DNA of 5,903 nt from Ktedonobacter sp. (GTDB lineage Bacteria > Chloroflexota > Ktedonobacteria > Ktedonobacterales > Ktedonobacteraceae). The stretch spans positions 5,038-10,940 of the forward strand of contig DMFQ01000406.1 in the NCBI GenBank assembly GCA_003450555.1, written 5' to 3'. The notes beneath the pieces are model-generated. The model made no database searches. It saw nothing but the letters and a program-made list of their open reading frames with translations, and was not told where the DNA came from. Positions 1 to 5,585 of this stretch are shown in pieces. Each line of letters opens with the position of its first letter. The first letter of the stretch is position 1. The position numbers and the translations under genes are program-made.

Positions 1-1998
1 CTCCGTGCTACTCCCCATCGAGACCACGCGTACCACGTCCTCGTACTTCTCGCCAAAGAGGGCCATCGCTCCCGTCATCAGCGCCTCTTGTAATGGCATT
101 ATAGTAGTATGAACGGGTTCATTCGCGCGAATCCAACGATTGACCTGCGCGTCAACCTGCGCCAGTTCCGAGGACGTCAGCGGGCGCGGGCAGGTAAAGT
201 CAAAGCGCAGGCGCTCAGGCTCAACCAGTGAGCCGCGCTGCTCCACCTGCGGACCAATAATGGCGCGTAAAGCTTTATGCAGCAAATGCGTAGCGCTGTG
301 GTTGCGTATCGTGTCTTCCCGACGCTGCTCGATGACACTTGCCTGCACAGTCTCGCCGACGCGCATGTACCCTGCGCGCATTTCGCCGTAATGAACGATC
401 AAGCCTTTGAGCGGGCGGCGCGTATCCTGTACATGGAATACGCCAACGGAGCCGCTGATATCACCCTGATCACCTATCTGCCCACCGCTTTCGGCATAAA
501 ATGGCGTCGCATCCAGCACCAGCAGCGCTCTCTGCGGCGTACTGATGCTCTCGACTTCCGCGCCGTCAACGATTAGAGCCAGCACGGTACCGCTGCCGGT
601 GATGCCCTGGTAGCCAGTGAACTCGGTAGGTCCGACACGCTTCAGGACATCGGCTAGCGGTTGATCGTCCTGAGCCTGTGTGAACGCACCTGTTGCGCGA
701 CTGCGCACCTGCTGGCGCTGCATTGCCTGCTCAAAGCCCGAGACATCCACCGTCAGGCCATGCTCAGCAGCTACCTCTTGCGTCAGTTCCAACGGGAAGC
801 CATGGCTATCATACAGCTTAAAGGCCTCTTCACCGGGGATGGCTTGATGCCCCTTTTGCTGTAGCTCTTCAAGGAGGTTGGTCAGCAGCGCCAGGCCCGC
901 GTTCAGCGTCTGGTTGAACTTCTTCTCTTCCAGACTTATGATCTCGACAATGCGGTCGCGCTGCAGTCCCAATTCGACATAGTGACTCTTCATCAAATTG
1001 ATGACGGTATCGGCGGCCTCCGACAGGAACGGTTTATCCAGGCCAAGCAGCTTGCCATGGCGTACCGCGCGGCGCAAGAGACGGCGGAAGATATAGCCAC
1101 GTCCCTCGTTGCTGGGGAGGACGCCATCGGCTGCCAGGAAGACCAGCGCGCGCCCATGATCGGCAATCACGCGCAGCGATGTATCATGTTTTGCATCCTG
1201 GCCGTAGGTGGTGTGCGCGATGGACGCGAAACGGTCGATAATGGGGCGGAAGAGGTCCGTATCGAAGACCGATTCTTTGCCTTGCATGACCATCGCCAGG
1301 CGCTCCAGCCCCAGCCCGGTGTCGATGTTCTTCCTGGGTAGAGGCGTGCGCGTGCCATCGAGATCCTGGAAGTACTGCATGAAGACGAGGTTCCAGATCT
1401 CCAGGAAGCGCTCACATTCGCAGCCGGGTTTGCAGTCGGCCTGCCCGCAGCCATGCTCGACGCCGCGATCAAAGTAGATTTCAGAGTCGGGGCCGCACGG
1501 GCCGGAAGCTCCCGGAGGTCCCCACCAGTTGTCTTCCAGCCGCACGATAGCCTCGTCGGGAAAGCCCGCCACCTCGCTCCAGTAGACGGGAGCTTCGTCA
1601 TCCTCTGGATGGACAGTGGGGTGCAGACGCTCGGCAGGAAGTTTGAGCACCTGGGTCAATAGATCCCAGGCATACGTAATTGCCTCGTGTTTGAAGTACT
1701 CGCCCACAGAGAAATTTCCCAGCATTTCAAAAAAAGTCAAAGAGCGCTCGTTGCCCACCTTATCGATATCGGTCGTGCGGAAGCATTTCTGCGCCGAGGT
1801 CAACAGCAGCGCGGGCGGAGTCTCTCGTCCCAGAAAATAGGGAATCATCTGCTGCATACCGGCCGTTGTCAGCAAAACCGTCGGGTCATTGCGCGGTATT
1901 AATGATGAACTTGGAACTTTAAGATGGCCTTTGCTGGCATAGTAATCCAGGAAACGCGCGCGGATTTCAGTACTTGTGAGTTTTAATTCAACAGACAC
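1..1998 (-). CDS. alaS: Alanyl-tRNA synthetase, N-terminal 666 codons (runs off left edge)
   Basis: This enzyme charges tRNA-Ala with alanine in the cytoplasm and edits mischarged Ser/Gly. The reading frame is open from a GTG at 1998 to base 1 (666 codons, no stop). Visible parts are the class II catalytic core with FFEMLGNF near residues 89-96, a TGLGLERL motif 3, and the editing domain with HSATH at residues 567-571. E. coli AlaRS has its editing histidines at about 564/568, so the numbering agrees closely. The family is usually near 870-900 residues, so the distal editing Cys/His ligands and the C-Ala domain should lie outside the window. GTG is chosen because GAGGGGG (2011-2005) lies 6 nt upstream; the nearby ATG (2003) is out of frame and stops after six codons. 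A Cys-rich insert (C184, C189, C193, C195) sits between the catalytic motifs. The gene is expressed from the promoter at 2210-2238 with a long leader. Confidence 0.97.
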   Translation of the reverse strand, partial: MSVELKLTSTEIRARFLDYYASKGHLKVPSSSLIPRNDPTVLLTTAGMQQMIPYFLGRETPPALLLTSAQKCFRTTDIDKVGNERSLTFFEMLGNFSVGEYFKHEAITYAWDLLTQVLKLPAERLHPTVHPEDDEAPVYWSEVAGFPDEAIVRLEDNWWGPPGASGPCGPDSEIYFDRGVEHGCGQADCKPGCECERFLEIWNLVFMQYFQDLDGTRTPLPRKNIDTGLGLERLAMVMQGKESVFDTDLFRPIIDRFASIAHTTYGQDAKHDTSLRVIADHGRALVFLAADGVLPSNEGRGYIFRRLLRRAVRHGKLLGLDKPFLSEAADTVINLMKSHYVELGLQRDRIVEIISLEEKKFNQTLNAGLALLTNLLEELQQKGHQAIPGEEAFKLYDSHGFPLELTQEVAAEHGLTVDVSGFEQAMQRQQVRSRATGAFTQAQDDQPLADVLKRVGPTEFTGYQGITGSGTVLALIVDGAEVESISTPQRALLVLDATPFYAESGGQIGDQGDISGSVGVFHVQDTRRPLKGLIVHYGEMRAGYMRVGETVQASVIEQRREDTIRNHSATHLLHKALRAIIGPQVEQRGSLVEPERLRFDFTCPRPLTSSELAQVDAQVNRWIRANEPVHTTIMPLQEALMTGAMALFGEKYEDVVRVVSMGSSTE

Positions 1999-2203
1999 GA
2001 CATGCCCCCTCGTCAAACTTGATCGCTATATGTATGTATGTAATCCCTTGTGGGAAGTATCAGCATGAACATTCGTAGTATGTGTAGGGATGCAACCAAC
2101 TGCTAAGAGTAGCTCATGAATATTGTAAAATAGGTTTGTTACGTACGTGTGTGTGCGTGCATCTTTATTTACGAGACACACGATGCATGTGTTGCACGTA
2201 TGC
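1999..2203 (-). promoter_or_regulatory. alaS: Long 5' leader of alaS; no recognised riboswitch
   Basis: About 205 nt separate the predicted alaS transcription start from its GTG codon. I looked for T-box hallmarks (the GGTGG...ACC antiterminator bulge and a terminator with a U tract just before the gene) and did not find them, nor any other known riboswitch core. The leader begins in CA/TG-rich alternating sequence, passes through an AT-rich stretch near 2110-2135, and ends with a TATG microsatellite-like run (2027-2042) and a strong GAGGGGG ribosome-binding site. It is fully antisense to whatever 5' untranslated region the divergent kinase gene has. Whether it regulates alaS is unknown. Confidence 0.4.
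2140..2162. repeat. Alternating purine-pyrimidine tract (TG/CG-rich)
   Basis: Twenty-three consecutive bases alternate strictly between pyrimidine and purine, including a GTGTGTGTGC core and an ACGTACGT start. Further alternating runs follow (about 2183-2192 and 2193-2206), and a TATG-repeat run lies at 2027-2042. Such sequence is prone to Z-DNA or slippage in general. No function is shown here. Confidence 0.6.
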
Positions 2204-2209
2204 ACGAGC

Positions 2210-2238
2210 ATTATACCAGAGGAAGGGAAGCATCGCAA
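2210..2238 (-). promoter_or_regulatory. Sigma70-type promoter with extended -10, for alaS
   Basis: Read on the minus strand, TTGCGA (2238-2233; 4 of 6 matches to TTGACA) is followed after exactly 17 nt by a perfect TATAAT (2215-2210). The -10 is preceded by TGG, giving an extended -10 (TGnTATAAT). The predicted transcription start is near 2203, so the alaS leader would be about 205 nt. The -35 box lies 2 nt upstream of the ATG (2241) of the divergent kinase gene, and the -10 abuts that gene's ribosome-binding site. Confidence 0.7.
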
Positions 2239-2240
2239 TA

Positions 2241-2786
2241 ATGGAGAGGAAGGCAGGAAGGGACGACAACACTATGCCCTTACGCGTGAGCGTGCCTCCC
2301 AGGACACTCCTCGTGCTGTGCGGTCCGGCAGGCTCTGGGAAAAGTACCTTCGCGGCACAACGCTTCAGCACAACCACCGTGATCTCATCCGATCATTGCC
2401 GCGCGCTTATCTGCGATGATGCCACCAATCAACAGGTCAATCGCGATACCTTTGACCTGTTTTATTACATCATCAACAAGCGCCTCTTCCTGGGCCGCTT
2501 TACCGTTGCCGACAGTACCGCCCTCTACCCGGAGGCGCGCCGCCGCCTGCGCGAGCTAGCACGTCGGCATGGTTTCCTGGCCTGCCTGCTCATCTTCAAC
2601 ATAGCGCAAGAGACCTGTGAGCAGCGCAATCAACTGCGGGATCGCAAAGTCGAAGCAAAGGTGATGCCCTACCATGCCGCGCTTTTACAACAGACACTGC
2701 GCGACGCTCCCAACGAAGGTTGGGATCAAATACACATCCTGAGTGAAGAAGATATGGATGTGGTAATAGAAATACATAGGTTATAA
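2241..2786 (+). CDS. Stand-alone P-loop kinase resembling the Pnkp 5'-polynucleotide kinase domain
   Basis: Numbered from ATG 2241 (181 residues), the Walker A motif is GPAGSGKST at 28-36. It is followed by ISSDHCRALICDD at 48-60, the arrangement seen in the N-terminal kinase domain of bacterial Pnkp, where the Asp of SSD acts as general base and the nearby Arg binds phosphate (here D51 and R54). A GRFTVADST strand (85-93) matches the usual 'GRLTVVDAT', and an Arg-rich lid-like segment RNQLRDRK (129-136) follows. Residues past about 175 end the kinase fold, so the phosphoesterase and ligase domains of full-length Pnkp are absent. A cytoplasmic ATP-dependent kinase acting on nucleic-acid 5'-OH ends is the best guess; a small-molecule or zeta-toxin-like kinase is possible. 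Start: GAGGAAGGG (2219-2227) precedes ATG 2241, but ATG 2274 with AGGAAGGG (2255-2262) is an equally good alternative giving 170 residues. The upstream extension to 2136 is low-complexity and not credible as coding. Confidence 0.82.
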   Translation: MERKAGRDDNTMPLRVSVPPRTLLVLCGPAGSGKSTFAAQRFSTTTVISSDHCRALICDDATNQQVNRDTFDLFYYIINKRLFLGRFTVADSTALYPEARRRLRELARRHGFLACLLIFNIAQETCEQRNQLRDRKVEAKVMPYHAALLQQTLRDAPNEGWDQIHILSEEDMDVVIEIHRL

Positions 2787-2798
2787 AGAGGAGCGAGC

Positions 2799-2870
2799 AT
2801 GTTCAATTCTCCTGTAGTGGCTCAAAATGTTCCAGTGGAGAGATGTGGGCAGGAGCGATGCGACAGGTGA
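2799..2870 (+). CDS. Possible 23-residue small ORF after the kinase gene
   Basis: An ATG at 2799 lies 12 nt after the kinase stop codon and is preceded by AAGAGGAG with 5 nt spacing, the best ribosome-binding site in this stretch. It opens a 23-residue frame (MFNSPVVAQNVPVERCGQER, then CDR) that ends in TGA. There is no membrane segment or signal peptide; two cysteines lie five residues apart. I do not recognise it. It could be a real small protein, a leader peptide for the structured region that follows, or the remnant of a longer gene. The ribosome-binding site is the main support. Confidence 0.35.
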   Translation: MFNSPVVAQNVPVERCGQERCDR

Positions 2871-2872
2871 AC

Positions 2873-2919
2873 AGGACGATGGGCGACGCAAGCCCCTACG
2901 GGTTTGCAGGACGGAGGGC
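2873..2919 (+). repeat. Hairpin flanked by a 12-nt near-identical direct repeat
   Basis: AGGACGATGGGC (2873-2884) and AGGACGGAGGGC (2908-2919) match at 10 of 12 positions. They bracket an 8-bp hairpin: GCAAGCCC (2888-2895), loop CTAC, GGGTTTGC (2900-2907), with one G-U pair. A second short hairpin (CATCAT 2919-2924 with ATGATG 2933-2938) follows. This could be a structured RNA leader of the HAD gene or a protein-binding site. It does not match a riboswitch consensus I know. Confidence 0.4.
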
Positions 2920-2945
2920 ATCATATTACATAATGATGACAAAAA

Positions 2946-2971
2946 GGAGAGTACCCTCGCGGGTACCCTCC
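2946..2971 (+). terminator. Terminator-like hairpin between kinase and HAD genes
   Basis: GGAG-A-GTACCC (2946-2956) pairs with GGGTAC-C-CTCC (2961-2971) around a TCGC tetraloop: ten base pairs interrupted by one A-C mismatch. An A run (2941-2945) precedes it and ATTTATTGT follows. The T tract is imperfect, so it could end kinase transcription, act as an attenuator in the HAD leader, or stabilise a processed 5' end. It does not cover the HAD ribosome-binding site at 2991-2996. Confidence 0.45.
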
Positions 2972-3002
2972 ATTTATTGTAAACGATATGAAAGGGCCTC
3001 AG

Positions 3003-3968
3003 ATGCGGACCCCTGTAATTTGGAAACGACCTGATCTTGTTTTTCCCGCTACGTTCGACACCATTTTCTTTGACGTTGATGGCGTGCTGATCAAAACCAG
3101 CGACTCGTTCCGCGCTACTGATATCGCTGTCGCGGAATATGTCGCCGCCACTATTCACGGGCTGGATTGGGGGCAGGAGCATGGTAACCCACTTGTAAGC
3201 ATCGAAGATGTCAACGCTTTTAAGCAAGCGGGAGGCTACAATAACGATTGGGATATGTGTTATCTGCTCTCCTCGCTCTGCACAGCGCGGCTGCGCGAGT
3301 GGAAGGGCACCCCATTGGCCGAGCGCAGCAGCCAGGAGTGGGCAGCGCTGTCACGCGCCGCGAACCTGCAAGGGCATGGCGGGGCCGAATGGGTTGATGC
3401 TGTGATACCGGCCAGCGCCCGGCTTGACTATACTGTGATCGGTGATCTCTACCACGAATATTATTGGGGTGCGGCAGAAATGCAGAAACGATTTGGGCAT
3501 CCTCCACGCTATCTACCGGACGCGCCTGGATTTGTGTACCGCGAGCAGATGCTCTTCTCACCCGATTTTCTAACCAGGCTGCGCGCGGCAGGGGTGCCCA
3601 GGCTGGGCATGATTACCGGGCGCGTGGGACCCGAGGTGGATAGCGCCCTCGAGCGAATGGAGGCCTATTGTGGTACGCGCTGGTGGGATGTGGTCATTTC
3701 TGCCGACCAATCTCCCAAGCCCGATCCACGCGCTTTGCAACTGGCGATTCAGGCCGTTGGCTCGCGCGGGGGTCTCTATGTTGGTGACACCGCCGATGAT
3801 CATGACCTTGTGATCAATTACCAGGCCATCAAGCAAGACAGCGATCCCGAGATACTAGTGGCGATGCTTGTCCACGAAGATGAAGTGGGTGTGTACCAGC
3901 GGCGCGGGGCAGATTTTATCATCGGCGAGGTAGAGGATGTTCTGTCCTGCTTGCCGGAAAAGCTGTAG
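3003..3968 (+). CDS. HAD-superfamily (subfamily IA-like) phosphohydrolase
   Basis: This is a cytoplasmic Mg-dependent phosphatase-type enzyme of unknown substrate, 321 residues. All four HAD motifs are present: motif I DVDGVL with nucleophile D24 and acid/base D26, motif II ITGR with T205, motif III SPKPDP with K239, and motif IV GDTADD with D262, D265 and D266. The long helical cap between motifs I and II contains GGYNNDWD (77-84). It resembles the small 'HAD-IA hypothetical 1' (TIGR01548-like) clade known from cyanobacteria and haloarchaea; this is recalled, not searched. The cap is unusually long, about 180 residues from motif I to motif II. Start: ATG 3003 has AAAGGG (2991-2996) 6 nt upstream. 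The in-frame ATG at 2988, which would add five residues, has no ribosome-binding site. It lies about 216 nt after the kinase gene, with a possible terminator between, so it may have its own promoter; only a weak CATAAT (2929-2934) is seen. Confidence 0.88.
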   Translation: MRTPVIWKRPDLVFPATFDTIFFDVDGVLIKTSDSFRATDIAVAEYVAATIHGLDWGQEHGNPLVSIEDVNAFKQAGGYNNDWDMCYLLSSLCTARLREWKGTPLAERSSQEWAALSRAANLQGHGGAEWVDAVIPASARLDYTVIGDLYHEYYWGAAEMQKRFGHPPRYLPDAPGFVYREQMLFSPDFLTRLRAAGVPRLGMITGRVGPEVDSALERMEAYCGTRWWDVVISADQSPKPDPRALQLAIQAVGSRGGLYVGDTADDHDLVINYQAIKQDSDPEILVAMLVHEDEVGVYQRRGADFIIGEVEDVLSCLPEKL

Positions 3969-3982
3969 TAGCTACTCATGCA

Positions 3983-4038
3983 CATAACGCAAGGCGGGCC
4001 CTCGACCGTGTGTGATCGAGGGCCCGCCTTGCGTTATG
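3983..4038. terminator. Perfect 23-bp inverted repeat between convergent genes (probable terminator)
   Basis: The arms 3983-4005 and 4016-4038 are exact reverse complements, GC-rich at the loop-proximal end (GGCGGGCCCTCGA), around a 10-nt loop. The plus strand continues into seven T's at 4047-4053, 8 nt beyond the stem, which suits termination of the HAD transcript. On the minus strand there is no T tract, and the HTH gene's TAA (4036-4034) lies inside the stem. Bidirectional termination or 3'-end protection is likely. The stem is longer than most intrinsic terminators. Confidence 0.7.
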
Positions 4039-4532
4039 CATCTACCTTTTTTTGCGCCTCTTCGATCAGGCTTACCAGGTACTGCAATTTCTTAATCGTA
4101 TGGTCCGCGTTCTTTTTATTGCGCTCGTAGCCATCGGGGGCGAGCTGGCGAAACCAGGTAAGAATATCCGTTTCAGAAGTATCGTACCATTTTGCATCCG
4201 CCTGCAGGCGCAGGTAGACCCGCATTTGGGGGTCCTGCTTCTTGCGCACGGTCAGTTGCACCGGCTGTCCCTTTGCGCTGGCGCTATCAAGCTCATCTTC
4301 GGCTATGGCTTTTGCCAGCGCGGCCTCTGGATGCAGCGATTTGTACAGGGCCTCAACCTCGGCGGACTTGAAGAACGAATCGCGTCCCACGCCTTTATAG
4401 GCTCTAATGCGACCGTCGCGCACCCACTGATCGAGGGTGAACACGGTCGATCCCCAACTGACGCGCCGTCTCGCCCGCGTCTAAGAAGGCAAAACGTCCA
4501 GCCCCACCGCCTGATCCTGGCATGTTTATCAT
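4034..4532 (-). pseudogene. HTH (excisionase/MerR-like) DNA-binding protein gene, split by a +1 frameshift
   Basis: Two overlapping frames together make one HTH protein. The upstream frame starts at ATG 4532 (AGGAG at 4546-4542, 9 nt away) and encodes RFAFLDAGETARQLGIDR, the first helix of an excisionase-type winged HTH, but soon ends at TAG (4406-4404). The downstream frame (open from about 4444 to TAA 4036-4034) continues with FTLDQWVRDGRIRAYKGVGR and SAEVEALY, the recognition helix and wing. Removing one base (C on the plus strand at 4442) joins them as LGIDRFTLDQWVRDG, with the spacing normal for this fold, giving about 165 residues. The C-terminal half (WYDTSETDILTWFRQLAPDG, then a Lys/Glu-rich helix) is unrecognised. 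It is last in the rsmD operon, 16 nt after the VOC gene. The gene could be a pseudogene, carry a sequencing error or be recoded. Alternatively a GTG at 4444 could start a 136-residue protein lacking half the HTH. Confidence 0.7.
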
Positions 4533-4548
4533 CGTTTTCAACTCCTGA

Positions 4549-4929
4549 CTAGCGCTGCTGCAACGTAATACCCAACCCATCGGGGTCATGGCACACGGCA
4601 AGCGTGATACCGGAGGTCTGTTTCTGCGGTGTGAGCGAGAAATGGACGTCCTGGCCCCGCAAAGACTCGTACGCGGCTTGAAGGTCATCCAGCACGAAGC
4701 CAAGTTGGGCCTGCCCGGCCGGTGGTCGTCCCTGCGCTTGGGATGAGGATTGTGTTTGCTCGCCTGTCTTATGCAGGGCGATGGCCGTCGTGCCCGTGTT
4801 GAACTCGGTCCAACCGGGGGAAGTGAATTTCATTGGCAGCCCCAGTATATCGCGATAAAAGGCCGCGGAGCGCTGCATATCGCTCACATAAACAATAATG
4901 TAATCAGGCTTCTGTAGTTGTATCGACAT
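4549..4929 (-). CDS. VOC/glyoxalase-fold protein lacking usual metal ligands
   Basis: A single vicinal-oxygen-chelate domain of 126 residues. The first beta-alpha-beta unit is YIIVYVSDMQRSAAFYRDIL (10-29), matching the family pattern 'VxDxxxSxxFYxxxLG'. The second unit ends in HDPDGLGITL (114-123), matching 'DPDGNxIEL'. The positions that normally hold the first His and the last Glu metal ligands are Tyr10 and Thr122, so a metal-dependent lyase or dioxygenase is unlikely; a binding or resistance-type role fits better. A Gln/Ser-rich linker (about 57-70) separates the halves. Start: ATG 4929 has AGAGGAG (4946-4940) 10 nt upstream and lies inside the end of rsmD, overlapping it by 26 nt, which indicates translational coupling. 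Substrate unknown. Confidence 0.88.
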   Translation of the reverse strand: MSIQLQKPDYIIVYVSDMQRSAAFYRDILGLPMKFTSPGWTEFNTGTTAIALHKTGEQTQSSSQAQGRPPAGQAQLGFVLDDLQAAYESLRGQDVHFSLTPQKQTSGITLAVCHDPDGLGITLQQR

Positions 4930-5584
4930 CGACGGATTGCTCCTCTTTCATTGTGTAAAACATCAGTAGCGTACTGCCATAGCGGCGTTCGTCCGTAAGC
5001 ACCAGGCGCGTGAGCGGCACGTCTACGACGCCAACTCGTTCCTTGGGGTGTATCTGGATGATGACTAATCCTGTTCTGGCGACCAGCGGCGAACTATCAA
5101 GGACGCGTAAAGCTTGCGCGGCCATCTCTTGATACTGTGGCGGTGCTACATAGATGATATCATATGGAGCGATCGCGCCGGGGACATTAGCCATAGCACC
5201 AGCAGAAGCTCCCGCTTTGCGTTTATCCTGTCTATAGTGCGTGGGCTGTACCTGCGATGGCGACCCATTCTGTAAAAACTTGAAAGCATCGGCATGAAAA
5301 GTCTCAGCGCGGTCAGCAAGGCCGGTGATTTGCAGGTTTTCACGCACCAATGCCAGCACTTTATGATTCATCTCAATAAAGGTCGCGCTGGCGGCGCCAC
5401 GACTTAAGGCCTCGATACCGACGCTGCCCGTGCCCGCGAAGAGATCCAAGAAACGCGCATCTTCCACGCGGGCAGCGATGATGTTGAAGAGAGCCTGCTT
5501 GACGCGATCGATTATCGGGCGCGTTCCAATCGTCTTAGGACCCTTCAGTTTGCGCCCCTTGGCCTCACCAGTCACTACGCGCAT
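4904..5584 (-). CDS. rsmD: 16S rRNA (guanine-N2)-methyltransferase RsmD
   Basis: This SAM-dependent enzyme methylates G966 (E. coli numbering) of 16S rRNA during 30S assembly. Evidence: the RsmD N-terminus RVVTGEAKGRKLKGP with TRPIIDRVKQALFNII, SAM motif I FLDLFAGTGSVGIEALSRGA (45-64), the acidic E71 that ends the next strand, and DAF (99-101). Motif IV is YVAPPQY (145-151) instead of the usual (D/N)PP(Y/F). I recall the same APPQY form in cyanobacterial and Chloroflexota RsmD, so it is probably a lineage variant and not a dead enzyme. At 226 residues it is longer than E. coli's 198, partly through a low-complexity insert at about 105-140, rich in Gln, Lys, Gly and Ala. Start: ATG 5584 with AAGAGGAA (5596-5589) placed 4 nt upstream, and only 1 nt after the upstream gene's stop, so the two are co-transcribed and probably coupled. 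Confidence 0.96.
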   Translation of the reverse strand: MRVVTGEAKGRKLKGPKTIGTRPIIDRVKQALFNIIAARVEDARFLDLFAGTGSVGIEALSRGAASATFIEMNHKVLALVRENLQITGLADRAETFHADAFKFLQNGSPSQVQPTHYRQDKRKAGASAGAMANVPGAIAPYDIIYVAPPQYQEMAAQALRVLDSSPLVARTGLVIIQIHPKERVGVVDVPLTRLVLTDERRYGSTLLMFYTMKEEQSVDVDTTTEA

Positions 5585-5585
5585 A

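Noticed and set aside
982..1341. Plus-strand open frames across alaS
   Set aside because: They lie antisense to the unbroken, motif-bearing AlaRS frame and show no domain signature.
2126..2131. Kinase promoter with TAAAAT as -10
   Set aside because: The -10 match is fair, but no acceptable -35 lies 16-18 nt upstream (best CTAAGA, 3 of 6). Too weak to list as a feature.
1999..2203. T-box or other amino-acid-responsive leader for alaS
   Set aside because: The leader is long enough, but the conserved GGTGG...ACC bulge and a terminator/antiterminator before the ribosome-binding site are absent on the minus strand.
2136..2240. N-terminal extension of the kinase from ATG 2136
   Set aside because: The added 35 residues are Cys/Tyr-rich translation of alternating TG/CA sequence, no ribosome-binding site precedes 2136, and the alaS promoter lies within it.
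2873..2919. Cyclic-di-GMP-I (GEMM) riboswitch, because of the GACGCAAGCC...GGGTTTGC string
   Set aside because: Only short fragments resemble the consensus. The first helix and its receptor are missing, and the spacing is wrong.
2781..3227. Minus-strand 148-codon frame over the kinase-HAD gap
   Set aside because: It runs antisense into the well-supported HAD gene, starts inside it and has no recognisable domain.
3965..3975. Short palindrome GTAGTAGCTAC after the HAD stop
   Set aside because: The stem is only four base pairs and adjoins the far stronger 23-bp inverted repeat. No independent role is supportable.
4052..4552. 166-codon plus-strand frame opposite the HTH gene
   Set aside because: It is a shadow of the minus-strand HTH gene. 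The minus frames carry recognisable HTH motifs and ribosome-binding sites; the plus frame does not.
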